61,757 bases of DNA, from NCBI GenBank assembly GCA_021324975.1, contig JAJPIA010000089.1:1-61757 (forward strand), read 5' to 3'. Shown in pieces: positions 8,437 through 16,967 of the stretch. Each line of letters starts with the position of its first letter. The first letter of the stretch is position 1. Origin of the DNA: Bacillota bacterium (lineage in GTDB: Bacteria > Sysuimicrobiota > Sysuimicrobiia > Sysuimicrobiales > Segetimicrobiaceae). A program made the translations under genes and the position numbers. The notes under the pieces were generated by a model that did no database searches, was not told the DNA's origin, and was given only the letters and a program-made list of their open reading frames with translations.

Positions 8437-10200
8437 CTATTGGCCAAGGGTTCCGGCCACTGACCGCAGGACGGCACTGGCCTGGGCCAGTGCGTCGACC
8501 ACCCGATTGCGGGCGCGAATCATCGCAACCCACCAGACCTGGAAGTCCTGTGAGTCCCGCGCATACTTCGCGAGTTGCGGATATGGGACAAGCGAGGGGA
8601 TCATCTGGGTCTGCCATGCATGCCCGTAGCGATCCTGCCCGTACGCGCCCACCACGGTTGACGCGATCGGCACGAGAATGCGCGACAGCTGAATCATGGC
8701 GTCGTTCAACACGTCGGCCGGACGCGAATCGGCAGAGCCTTCTGTATACCGCTGGCGCCACACGCGCGTCTGACCATCAAATGCCTGAGCCAACTCCTGA
8801 AATTCCCGTGCCTGCTGGGCTGCGGATTTCATATCGATCTCGGGAATGTCGAGTTTTGCCAACTCTTCCAGTCGGTCGGTAAAGCGTGTGGCGATCGGCA
8901 CAAATTCGTATGGCAAGACCGCCTCCGTCAGCAATCCCCACATCCAATGCGCGTACACTCGCAGGTGGAGCGCGAGTAGGTCCGTATCAATCTTGTCAAG
9001 GGTGTTGTGGGTCGAATGGTGCCACCAGCCAAGATTGGCCAGCGCGGTGCGCTGGATCTCTTCATCCGTGAAAGACATTTCACCCGCCGCGCACGGCAGT
9101 CCCACGCCGAAGAATGAGGCATCCCCATTCTTCTGCTGTCGGCGCCAATGAATGGGCATGTCGCCCACAACCTCGCGAGTTGCAGCCACCACATAGTTTT
9201 GAATATCGTCCGTGGAGTGCTGGTGCCACGTCGAACTGCCCACCATCGCGGGCTGGTCGATCTGCACATACGCGACGCAGCGACGTCGCAACCGATCCCA
9301 GTTGACGTCAGCGAACCGGGATGACGAGATCATCGTCCCGGTCTCATGCCCCATCCAAAGACACGTGACGAGACCGCGACGCAGTTCGTCACGGTAGAGG
9401 TTAAAGGCCCGTGCCAGCTCCATCATGCAAGCATCGCCGGCCGCATTGTCTGTCGCCTGGGGTCCCGGCCACGAGTCCATGTGTCCGCCGAGCAAGAGAA
9501 ACTGTCGGTCGGTGCTGGCTCCGAATTCTGCGCTGGTCATACTGAGCGGCTTCCAGCCATTCTCCGCTTTCGCCGTGACCCTCACGCGAACGGGGACTGC
9601 GGCGCACAATGCTTTCAACCGCAATCCCTCGGTCCTGGCGATACCGACGCAGGGGATATCAGGCATTTCGCGTTCAAGGGTTTCGGGCGTCGGATTCCCC
9701 CACGCGGATTTCATCGACCCGAAGGGAATCGCTTCATTCTTCTCGTCGCCCCAATTCATCATGATCTGAGCGATCGATCCGCGCTTCCAAGCCACGAACG
9801 CCTTCTCATGACGAGCCGGCGAATATGACAGTTCGGATAATGTGATCTTACCGTGCACGTCCTTGCTTGCGTATTCTGATTCCGCACCGGAGCCGACGTA
9901 GACGAGGTCGCCTTCGACGCCTTCCGTCACGGCCGAGTGGCCGAGCGTGTTCGCGGTGATCTGTCGTTCCTCGGGGCGCAACACGCGCACTAGCCCGGCC
10001 TCCGGAAACGAGACGAGCCCAAGAAATCGATGCATGCGCGCGTCTAGGCCGGCACTCTGGAAGGTCTCAAGGGCGTACTCGGCCATTCGTTGAGAATTTG
10101 GGGAGCCCGCCAAGCGCGAAGGCATCTCGGTCGTGATTCGTTCGATATGAGCGTAGGCCTTAGCCGCCGAAAGGTCCTTCAGAACCTTCTCAAGGGGCAT
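8437..10200 (-). CDS. M28-family zinc aminopeptidase-like protein
   Basis: This 587-residue protein has the M28 peptidase fold with a PA-like insert. The metal site is visible as LLGGHMDSWPGPQATDNAAG (His and bridging Asp), MGHETGTM (where the family usually has EE), an Asp in VQIDQPAMVG and a C-terminal His in WWHHSTHNTLDKID. No signal peptide is evident from the chosen start, so it may act inside the cell on imported peptides. The ATG at 10200 is preceded by GGAGGG about 8 bases away. It is the first gene of the long minus-strand operon and faces the IclR gene across 155 bases that carry a palindrome. Whether the HE variant is active cannot be judged here. Confidence 0.82.
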   Translation of the reverse strand: MPLEKVLKDLSAAKAYAHIERITTEMPSRLAGSPNSQRMAEYALETFQSAGLDARMHRFLGLVSFPEAGLVRVLRPEERQITANTLGHSAVTEGVEGDLVYVGSGAESEYASKDVHGKITLSELSYSPARHEKAFVAWKRGSIAQIMMNWGDEKNEAIPFGSMKSAWGNPTPETLEREMPDIPCVGIARTEGLRLKALCAAVPVRVRVTAKAENGWKPLSMTSAEFGASTDRQFLLLGGHMDSWPGPQATDNAAGDACMMELARAFNLYRDELRRGLVTCLWMGHETGTMISSSRFADVNWDRLRRRCVAYVQIDQPAMVGSSTWHQHSTDDIQNYVVAATREVVGDMPIHWRRQQKNGDASFFGVGLPCAAGEMSFTDEEIQRTALANLGWWHHSTHNTLDKIDTDLLALHLRVYAHWMWGLLTEAVLPYEFVPIATRFTDRLEELAKLDIPEIDMKSAAQQAREFQELAQAFDGQTRVWRQRYTEGSADSRPADVLNDAMIQLSRILVPIASTVVGAYGQDRYGHAWQTQMIPSLVPYPQLAKYARDSQDFQVWWVAMIRARNRVVDALAQASAVLRSVAGTLGQ

Positions 10201-10264
10201 GGCGTCATAACCCTCCTCATAACCTCCTCCTGGTGGCACCGGAAGGATGATTTGTTTCTCTTGC

Positions 10265-10279
10265 CGAAACTTGGTTTCG
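10265..10279. promoter_or_regulatory. candidate IclR operator palindrome
   Basis: The 15-base sequence CGAAACTTGGTTTCG is a perfect inverted repeat with a 3-base centre. It lies in the only divergent promoter region of this block, between the M28 peptidase gene and the IclR gene. IclR-family operators are short AT-centred palindromes such as the GAAA/TTTC types, so assignment to the divergent regulator is reasonable but unproven. Confidence 0.45.
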
Positions 10280-10355
10280 CTATTAGCCCTTCTTGGATAC
10301 CGGTGAGCCTCCTGCAAACTTGCCTCAAAAACACCCCCTGTAGGTAGGTAGATCG

Positions 10356-11225
10356 ATGCCGGAAAACGGAAATCGCCGAAGAATGACACGAAAGCGCGAC
10401 GGCGAGACCTACTGGCTCGAGGGCGTTGGACGCGCGATGCGCGTCCTCGAGTGCTTTGCGGACGGCAACCCCGAGTTACGACTGACGGACCTGAGCCACC
10501 GTTCGGGCATTACTAAGACCCAAGCTCTTCGGATCGCTTCGACGCTGGAAGCCGGCGGATACTTGCATCGGGATCCCGAGACGAAGCGGTATCGTCTCGG
10601 CATCACCGTCTTTCACCTCGGTACGGCCGTCCATAACTCGATGGACCTCAGACACATTGCGCACCCGTACCTCCAACGGTTGGTTGACGCGACGCAGGAA
10701 ACCGCGCGACTCATCGTCCCGCACGCGTCCGGGCCGGTGTGCATTGACGTGGTGGAGAGCCAGAAAGGTATCCGGGTCTTCGCACAGTTGGGCGCGAAGA
10801 TGCCGTGGAACGCCGGCACATCTCCGAAACTCATCCTCGCGTATCTTCCGGAGGAAGAGCGAGAGCACATCCTCACGCATCGCCCCTTCAAACGCTACAC
10901 GAAGCGCACCATCGTGGACGCGCGCGAACTCCGTCGAGAAGTCCTGTCGATCCGCGGGCAGGACTTCTATTATTGTGATGGAGATCTCGACGAAGACGCG
11001 TTTGGAGTGAGCGCACCGATCTTCAACCATGCCGGGAGTATCGTTGGCACGGTAAATGTGTCAGGCCCCTCGAGCCGGCGCTCCAAAGCTGAGGTGGATC
11101 AGTTCATCCGACTCGTCCGCGCTGCTGGCGCAGAGATTTCCCGCGAACTCGGTCATTGCCCCGCAGCCCTAGCCACGGCGGTCAGCGAACACTCCGATTC
11201 GCGGGTACCGGCCCGTGGACCTTGA
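10356..11225 (+). CDS. IclR-family transcriptional regulator
   Basis: This 289-residue protein has an N-terminal winged helix-turn-helix (residues about 25-85, with LTDLSHRSGITKTQALRIAS) and a C-terminal IclR effector domain (APIFNHAGSIVGTVNVSGPSS). It is divergent from the long peptidase/transporter operon and probably controls it together with itself through the palindrome in the shared promoter region. The start is uncertain: ATG 10356 has only a weak ribosome site, while ATG 10383 has GGAAA about 10 bases ahead. The C-terminal 20 residues beyond the domain look unstructured. The effector is unknown. Confidence 0.9.
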   Translation: MPENGNRRRMTRKRDGETYWLEGVGRAMRVLECFADGNPELRLTDLSHRSGITKTQALRIASTLEAGGYLHRDPETKRYRLGITVFHLGTAVHNSMDLRHIAHPYLQRLVDATQETARLIVPHASGPVCIDVVESQKGIRVFAQLGAKMPWNAGTSPKLILAYLPEEEREHILTHRPFKRYTKRTIVDARELRREVLSIRGQDFYYCDGDLDEDAFGVSAPIFNHAGSIVGTVNVSGPSSRRSKAEVDQFIRLVRAAGAEISRELGHCPAALATAVSEHSDSRVPARGP

Positions 11226-11251
11226 CCGGCGCCGGCACCGCTCCGAGATCG

Positions 11252-11983
11252 TTACCGCCTCGAATGCCCACTATCGGTGAGGATTCGTGGTGCTGGCCAG
11301 CGCCGGGGGGTGAGCCCTGCGGCGACGAGCATCTCTGCGGTGCGGACCGCGATTCGCAGTGGATTCACGACCGGAACGCCCAACCGCTCCTGAAGCTCGT
11401 CGCCCACTCCCGTAAACGCCAGGCTCAGGCACCCGAGCAGAACGACATCCGCGCCGCGAGCCAGCGCCTGCTTTCCACTTTCCGTGATGACCTGCAGCGT
11501 GCGAGACCGGTCGGCAGCAAACTCTCGAACCCCGATCCCGAGCGGAATGGCCCCCGCGAACCGATCCAACAGCCCTGCCGCCATCACAAGATCGCGGACA
11601 TGTGCGGCCGATGCGACGCTCGGGGAAAGCACAGCGAACTGACCACCGAGCAAGAGCGCCGCGGCCATCGCGGGGAGACCGCACCCCACAATCGGCAGCG
11701 TTGTTCCCTCCAGTGCACCGTCCACGGCGGGATCCCCAAAACACCCCACGATCATTGCATCATACTCGCGTTCGAACTGCTCGGCCACGGCGACGATCGC
11801 AGGCCCGACGGCGTACGCATCGCGACGCGATTCAATCGCTCGGGGGCAGCCCTCCAGTTCCCGAATATCGACGACCGTCTCTGAGCTTGCGGCGCGCTGC
11901 AGGACTCCTCGCCGCCGCAGGTGTTCGGCCTCGCGCTCAGTTGGGTCCGGAGTCGTCCGCGGGAAAATGTAGAGTAACCGCAT
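11252..11983 (-). CDS. Asp/Glu/hydantoin racemase-family protein
   Basis: This 243-residue protein matches the Asp/Glu/hydantoin racemase superfamily, which uses two cysteines to move a proton at a chiral carbon. Both catalytic-type cysteines are present in the right contexts: VGCFGDPA near residue 80 and LLGCLSLAF near residue 185. The ATG at 11983 is preceded by GGAGGG at 6 bases, fixing the start. It is convergent with the IclR gene and lies downstream of an alcohol dehydrogenase and a damaged M20 peptidase on the same strand, consistent with a small operon for an amino-acid or hydantoin derivative. Substrate is not determined. Confidence 0.85.
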   Translation of the reverse strand: MRLLYIFPRTTPDPTEREAEHLRRRGVLQRAASSETVVDIRELEGCPRAIESRRDAYAVGPAIVAVAEQFEREYDAMIVGCFGDPAVDGALEGTTLPIVGCGLPAMAAALLLGGQFAVLSPSVASAAHVRDLVMAAGLLDRFAGAIPLGIGVREFAADRSRTLQVITESGKQALARGADVVLLGCLSLAFTGVGDELQERLGVPVVNPLRIAVRTAEMLVAAGLTPRRWPAPRILTDSGHSRR

Positions 11984-12058
11984 CGTTTCCCTCCTCGGTC
12001 TGTCGATGGTGCGCATCGGTCGCTTTGAACTGATCGACCGGTCCACTGTCCGTGTCGT

Positions 12059-13105
12059 TCAGACTGTCACGACGATCTTCCCGAAAGAGTCTCGGCTCTC
12101 CGCGCGCCGATGGGCGTCGCGTATCCGGTCAAGCGGAAAGACCGAGTCGACTGTGGGGTGCAACCGTCCTTCTGCGATGAGCTTTAGGACGCGTCGAAAT
12201 TCATTGCGATTCCCCATCGGCGCGCCACGAATCGATCGATGACGTTGGTACAGTTCTCGTATATCGAACACCGGCTTATTGTCTAATGTGGCGCCACATA
12301 CCACAAGGCGACCGGCCCGAGCGAGGCTTCGGATACTCTCGGGCCACGTCGCGCCCAGAGAATCAACCACGATATCGACCCCTCGCCCTTCCGTCTGTTC
12401 AAGAATCCACCCTGAAAACGGTGCGGTGTGATTGCTCGCCGCCGCGGCCCCCATAGCAACTGCCCGGCGCCGCTTATCCTCCGTGCTGGCGCACGCGAAT
12501 ACGCGCGCACCGGCGTGTAGGGCAATATCGATCGCCGCAACGCCGACACCTCCACCAGCGGCAAGCACAAGGACATCGTCGCCCGGCCGCACCTCCCCCT
12601 GCGTCACGACACAGCGCCAGGCGGTAGGATACGATGTCGTGGCCGCGGCGACGGCGAAATCGACGGCTGCGGGGATCGGTTCGAGATTTGCTGAGGGCAC
12701 CGCGACGTACTCGGCAAACCCGCCCTGCGTGTGCTCTCCGAAGATATGATACTCGGGGCACATCGTCTGCTCGCCGCGCAGACAGTACTCGCAACGGCCG
12801 CATGACAGCGGGCTGAAGACAACCACGCGGTCGCCCGGCCGGAACCACCCCATGCCTGCGGGGACGGTCTCTAACTCGCCGGCGATACCGGTGCCGGTGA
12901 TGAGGGGGTACACCGGCTCTTTCCAGGGAAAGATCGGCTGCGGCGGGCCGGTTCGTGCCCATACATCCATGCGGTTCAACGCGCAGGCGCGAACGCGAAC
13001 GAGCGCCTCGCCGGCTCGGGGTTCGGGCATGGGAACCCGGTCGATTGAGATGACTTCCGGCCCGCCGCGGCCGCGGACGACGGCGGCATTCATCGTGCGG
13101 CTCAT
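12059..13105 (-). CDS. zinc-binding alcohol dehydrogenase (MDR superfamily)
   Basis: This 348-residue protein is a medium-chain dehydrogenase/reductase using NAD(P). The structural zinc site is a four-cysteine cluster in SCGRCEYCLRGEQTMC, the catalytic-domain start is GEALVRVRACALNRMD, and the nucleotide fold shows LAAGGGVGVAAIDIALHAGA. The usual catalytic Cys after ALN is replaced (ALNRMDVWARTG), as in several quinone-reductase-like members, so it may not be a classical zinc alcohol dehydrogenase. I use the ATG at 13105, whose ATGA overlaps the stop of the upstream M20 gene, showing translational coupling. Confidence 0.85.
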   Translation of the reverse strand: MSRTMNAAVVRGRGGPEVISIDRVPMPEPRAGEALVRVRACALNRMDVWARTGPPQPIFPWKEPVYPLITGTGIAGELETVPAGMGWFRPGDRVVVFSPLSCGRCEYCLRGEQTMCPEYHIFGEHTQGGFAEYVAVPSANLEPIPAAVDFAVAAATTSYPTAWRCVVTQGEVRPGDDVLVLAAGGGVGVAAIDIALHAGARVFACASTEDKRRRAVAMGAAAASNHTAPFSGWILEQTEGRGVDIVVDSLGATWPESIRSLARAGRLVVCGATLDNKPVFDIRELYQRHRSIRGAPMGNRNEFRRVLKLIAEGRLHPTVDSVFPLDRIRDAHRRAESRDSFGKIVVTV

Positions 13106-13863
13106 AGCGTCTCGAGAAGCCGCGCGACGAGCGCGCACCGGCGCGGCAGCTCATCAATGACAATGTGCTCGTGCACGGCGTGTGCCCCGTCCCCAAAGCC
13201 GCCGATGCCGTCGAGCGTCGGGCATCCCGCGGCCGCCGTAAAGTTGCCGTCACTGACCCCGCCGGTCGAGCCCTCCTCGAGCGGGAACCCCAACTCGTGC
13301 GCGAGGGCCTGCGCGTGCGTGAACAGCGCGACGATCGCGTCCGTCCGGACAAACGGGAGACGATTGATGCCTCCGCTGACCTCGACCGTCGTGCCAGGAG
13401 TGCGCGACACGCGCGCGCCGATCCGGCGCGCCAGCCGGTCCAGCATCTCGGGCGAGCGCGCCCGCAGGTCGATGGAGGCCGTCGACGCATCGGGAATGAC
13501 GTTTGGCCGGGTACCGCCCTGCGCCATGCAGACGGTGACCGTCGCGCCCTTGCCGTAGTCCGTCATCGAGTGCAGCTCCAGGATCTGATGCGCGAGCTCT
13601 TCGAGCGCATTGATGCCCTGCTGATGCGCCGCCCCCGCATGCGCCGCTCGGCCCGTGATTCGCATCTCAAACCTGCCCCACCCGCTCCGTGCGGTCTTCA
13701 CGGCGCCACCGGGGGCGGTCGCTGGCAGCTTCTCTCGCAGAACGTCCGCCAGATGATCGACGGCCTTCTTCTCTGTCGACGGCGATTCCAGCTCTACAAG
13801 CTGTTGTATTTCACTGAGCAACGCCGACTTGTTCGCCTCGAAGGCATCAAGCAGTTCGGTCAC
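13102..13863 (-). pseudogene. M20 peptidase lacking its metal-binding half (internal in-frame deletion)
   Basis: The 253-codon frame starts like a carboxypeptidase G2-type M20 protein (FEANKSALLSEIQQLVELES, AVDHLADVL) and ends like one (STGGVSDGNFTAAAGCPTLDGIG, then GAHAVHEHI with the last metal His). Family members are around 370 residues. After residue about 58 the frame jumps directly to the dimerisation domain (GRFEMRITGRAAHAGA). The missing 110 or so residues carry the first metal His, the bridging Asp and the catalytic Glu pair, so hydrolysis is not expected. The frame is intact and still coupled to the dehydrogenase gene, so it may be translated as an inactive protein. Confidence 0.75.
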
Positions 13864-14181
13864 ACGAAGGCCCCCTCCCTCAGGAGCAGCCTTGAGCGCA
13901 CGTCGGCACCGCTTCGACGTCTAGCCGCGGTGTGCCGATCGTATCCTCGGCGTCCACATCGGCAGCGGCACGTAGACGTGCTGCACAACCGGTCCGAAGT
14001 CATGGCTCGACCCCTACCATGCCAGACCATGGTAAGAGATCTGTCCCCCACATCCGCTCGCTCGCCGCCATGTACTTGCCCGACACTGGAAGCCCAAACA
14101 TCGTGACGCGACGGGTGGATGACCCCGAATTCCTTCGCGCAACTTCGGTCGAGGAAGTTGCATCTGCTGCTTGATGCGCAC
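13864..14181. other. 318-base gap with one palindrome
   Basis: I see no gene here. It should contain the promoter of the minus-strand M20/dehydrogenase/racemase group. An inverted repeat TACCATG-6-CATGGTA occupies 14015-14034 and is a possible regulator site; I cannot tie it to a regulator. The stretch also separates that group from the integrase remnant and may include junk left by element decay. Confidence 0.4.
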
Positions 14182-14930
14182 CTAGACCCAGGATCTTGCT
14201 ACGCTCTGCAGGTTGCGCTTCCGGCTCTTCACAGCGACGTGCGTATACCTTTCGGTGGTCGCGAGCCGCTTATGGCCCGCAAGACGCCGGACCACGGCGG
14301 CTGGTATTCCTTGCTCCATCCATGCCGTGATGCACGTGTGGCGCAGGTCGTGAAGCGTGAGGCTCGGGGAGACTTTGCCGAGGATCTCGTCAAAAGCTTG
14401 GGACACCACTCAATGCCTTCACGCGAACACTTGGACGGGTGTGGCACACCCTCGGAGATACGCCGGATGACCTGGACGACGCGGCTCATGTTTTTCAGGT
14501 GTGTTTCTGGTCGGCATCGCGCGGCGGAGGTCCGCTCATACCGCTCCCGCAACTCGTCCCACGAGACGTTCGGGGAGCGGCCGAGAAACACACGCGCCTC
14601 GACCTCTCCCAACAGGCCCAGCCGGTGGAAATGTTCGACGTCTGCGGGCGACAGCAGGGAACGGCGTGACCGCGACTCCAAGCCTTCTGCGTCGGTCAGC
14701 ACGACGTACGCGTCATCCCGGGAGCTAAACTCGCAGACGATCTGCCGGTGCCCGTTGGGCAGCCACATGTCGAACATCAGCCGCCAGTGCGTACGAGGCC
14801 CGTAACGATAACGACACCCTTTCGCGACAATCGAGCGCGCACGACGTTGGACGGTGAGGTTCGGGCCAAAGAAAGCGCCTCCCCGAAGAGGGCCGGTTTG
14901 CCACTGGTTTTCCACTTGCGAGGCCAGCAA
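14182..14930 (-). pseudogene. tyrosine site-specific recombinase (integrase) remnant
   Basis: Reading leftward from 14930, one frame gives an integrase-like N-terminal and core-binding region (SRRSLLSPADVEHFHRLGLL, then WDELRERYERTS and VQVIRRISEGVPHPSK). Around 14405-14415 the sequence switches to another frame that encodes the end of the catalytic domain: LTLHDLRHTCITAWMEQGIP, LAGHKRLATTERYTHV, which include the HxxR, GH and Tyr nucleophile. About 100 residues holding the first catalytic Arg are missing between the two halves. The gene is therefore dead. Its location just beyond the 3' end and terminator of an initiator tRNA gene is the usual place for an integrative element. Confidence 0.82.
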
Positions 14931-14969
14931 TTCTCAGTAATTCCGAGCACTTCCTGCCGGACGGCCGGG

Positions 14970-15010
14970 AAGCAGAAAACCCGCCCCAGCGACGCGCTGG
15001 AGCGGGTTTT
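14970..15010 (-). terminator. Rho-independent terminator of the tRNA gene
   Basis: On the minus strand CCCGCTCCAGCG, a 3-base loop and CGCTGGGGCGGG form a 12-base stem with one mismatch, followed by TTTTCTGCTT. It begins about 20 bases after the tRNA 3' end and is a textbook intrinsic terminator. Confidence 0.9.
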
Positions 15011-15024
15011 ATCTGGATTTTTGT

Positions 15025-15101
<77 letters not shown>

Positions 15102-15136
15102 TCGCCATCGTACGCGATCGTTAGCGTGCAACCTCA

Positions 15137-15164
15137 ATTATACCAGCCGAAAGAGTCGTGTCAA
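15137..15164 (-). promoter_or_regulatory. consensus sigma-70 promoter for the tRNA gene
   Basis: On the minus strand TTGACA (15164-15159) and TATAAT (15142-15137) are both perfect consensus hexamers with a 16-base spacer. The expected start point is about 30 bases ahead of the mature tRNA 5' end. Confidence 0.9.
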
Positions 15165-15185
15165 AGATTTTGCTCGCCGAGGCCC

Positions 15186-16127
15186 CTACGCTTCCATGAG
15201 CACGCCCCAGAGCAGGTCCGCCTCGCTGACAACGATTGGCCGGCCGCCAAGACCCGCGAGCACGGTCTCCAACACCAGGGCGCCCGCGATGATCACGTCG
15301 GCGCGCTCAGGCTGAAGGCCGGGGAGGGTCCGGCGTGCTCCGAGCGGACGACTTCGCAGCACCTCCAGCGTCGACGCGACCAGCGGGAGCGTCAGGCGAT
15401 ACCCCTGTACACGATTGGGATCGTACGGGCTGAGCCCTTGCGCCAGCGCGGCCATCGTCGTGATCGTACCCCCCACCCCGATGACCACATCTACCGCATC
15501 CCGCGCCGGATCTAAGAGTGGCCCAAGCGTGCGCCCGGCAAGCGCGCGGAGCGCGGCGACCTCGTGGTCATCGGGTGGATCATGCGCCAGAAACCGCTGG
15601 GTCAAGACGACGCACCCCAACGGCACGCTGTGGCTCGCCTGAATGCCACCCGGTCCGCCCTGCGTCAGTTCGACGCTGCCGCCGCCGATGTCGACCACGA
15701 CCGCTTCGGCGTCGCCGGCGCCATCGGGAAAGCCGGCGATCGCTCCGCGGAACCCGAGGCGCGCTTCTTCGGTGCCGCTCAGGAGGCGCACCGGGCGCCC
15801 CACGCGCTCCGTGAAGATCTCGGGGTTGCGGGCGACGCGCAAGGCGTGCGTCGCGACAATAACGGGGGGCGGAGCGCCCGCACCCTCGGCCGCGAGCTCA
15901 AACTCCCGCACGGCGGCAGCCGTGCGCTCGGCGGCGGGGTCGCGAATCAACCCATCGCCGTCCATCCCTTCGCCGAGGCGCGTGATCGCAAGGCGCTGCA
16001 GTACCGGGCGGATGCCCGCGACATCGAAATCCCTGCGAGCGGGCGCACCCGAGGCGTGGTCGGGCCGATCGGCAACGAGCAGGCGAACGGAATTCGTGCC
16101 GACATCGATCACCGCGAGCCGGCGCAC
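15186..16127 (-). CDS. Ppx/GppA-family phosphatase
   Basis: This 313-residue protein belongs to the exopolyphosphatase/guanosine pentaphosphatase family with an actin-like ATPase fold. The phosphate-1 loop is VIDVGTNSVRLL at the N-terminus, the phosphate-2 loop is VVVDIGGGSVELTQG near residue 140, and GVGGTITTMAAL is the later conserved loop. It is a short form of about 310 residues, lacking the C-terminal helical domain of E. coli Ppx. It starts 5 bases after the anti-sigma-like gene, so it is probably the last protein gene of the cysteine/Rrf2 transcription unit. Whether it acts on polyphosphate or pppGpp cannot be said. Confidence 0.9.
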   Translation of the reverse strand: MRRLAVIDVGTNSVRLLVADRPDHASGAPARRDFDVAGIRPVLQRLAITRLGEGMDGDGLIRDPAAERTAAAVREFELAAEGAGAPPPVIVATHALRVARNPEIFTERVGRPVRLLSGTEEARLGFRGAIAGFPDGAGDAEAVVVDIGGGSVELTQGGPGGIQASHSVPLGCVVLTQRFLAHDPPDDHEVAALRALAGRTLGPLLDPARDAVDVVIGVGGTITTMAALAQGLSPYDPNRVQGYRLTLPLVASTLEVLRSRPLGARRTLPGLQPERADVIIAGALVLETVLAGLGGRPIVVSEADLLWGVLMEA

Positions 16128-16132
16128 GACAC

Positions 16133-16357
16133 TCAGAACATTTTCAGGAGTCGATGGAGACGATCGCGCAGCTCCGCCGGCGCATGCTCACATCCGCACG
16201 ACCGCCGCAGCAGCGCGCGGAGGCGCTGTTCAAATTCCGCCCGGGAGAAACACTCGCGGCACTCCTGCAGGTGCCGTTCAACTTCCGCGGCGCCCTCGCC
16301 GTCGAGCTCCCGGTCGAGGTACTGCCAAAGCTTCTCCACCGCTTCGTTGCAGTTCAT
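16133..16357 (-). CDS. small zinc anti-sigma-like protein (zf-HC2/ZAS type)
   Basis: This 74-residue protein carries the zinc-associated anti-sigma pattern: C3, then H29-x3-C33-x2-C36 in VERHLQECRECF. Family relatives (RsrA and mycothiol-system anti-sigma factors) release a sigma factor when the thiols oxidise. The start MNCNEAVEKLW at 16357 is chosen because it aligns with the family; there is an 8-residue longer option. An extra CGC pair lies near residue 54. No sigma gene is adjacent, which is unusual; the only ECF gene in the window is 10 kb away and of another class. It sits between Rrf2 and Ppx/GppA genes, 5 bases from the latter. Confidence 0.75.
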   Translation of the reverse strand: MNCNEAVEKLWQYLDRELDGEGAAEVERHLQECRECFSRAEFEQRLRALLRRSCGCEHAPAELRDRLHRLLKMF

Positions 16358-16538
16358 GCCTGTGCTCCCGCACCGAAGCACCGCGTCACTACCTGCTCTC
16401 TGGTCGACACCGGCTTCGCGCGCATCCGATGAAAAAAACGCCGATCGCAGCCGCCAAATTCCGTCAGAGTCCCGGCCACGTCTCTACTGAGCCCGACCCG
16501 CCGCCCGCGTTCTTCGGTGTCCGGGCCCGTGAGCCGGG

Positions 16539-16967
16539 TCACGCCTCGACGGCGGGCACGAGGGCGGGGCGGACAATGTCTGCGAGTGTTGTGCGGTTGA
16601 GGACTTCTTCCGTTGCGGCTTTGACCGCCTGCCACACCGGACGGAGGCCGCACCCCGGCGCGTAGATACAGTGCGCGTCCGTCTCCTCCACGCACAGCCA
16701 CGGAGCAACACTGCCTTCCAGGACGAGAAACGCTTCTCCGACCGTGATGCGTTCTGGGGACCGTGCGAGGACGTGACCGCCGCTGGGACCGCGCTTGCTT
16801 TGGACGAGGCCGGCGCGTCGAAGCGTGGTCATAAGCTGGTTCAAGTAGGGTTCGGGCAGCCCTTGGCGTCGTGCGATCTCGTGGCTCTGTACCGGTCCTT
16901 CACCGTAGTGTTGCGCCAGATCAATCAGGGCTCGGATGCCGTACTCGGCCCGCGAGCTGACCTTCAT
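16539..16967 (-). CDS. Rrf2-family transcriptional regulator, probable sulfur/cysteine control
   Basis: This 142-residue winged-helix regulator starts MKVSSRAEYGIRALIDLA, the Rrf2 signature, followed by the recognition region EPYLNQLMTTLRRAGLVQSK and GPSGGHVLAR. Three cysteines at CVEETDAHC...PGC are spaced C-x7-C-x5-C and could bind an Fe-S cluster or sense thiols, as in IscR/NsrR relatives; spacing differs from both. Its ATG overlaps the stop of the JAMM protease gene (ATGA), so it is translationally coupled to the cysteine operon. That linkage suggests a CymR-like role in controlling cysteine synthesis, by inference. The true start is at 16967; upstream codons in frame belong to the antisense of the neighbour. 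Confidence 0.88.
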   Translation of the reverse strand: MKVSSRAEYGIRALIDLAQHYGEGPVQSHEIARRQGLPEPYLNQLMTTLRRAGLVQSKRGPSGGHVLARSPERITVGEAFLVLEGSVAPWLCVEETDAHCIYAPGCGLRPVWQAVKAATEEVLNRTTLADIVRPALVPAVEA

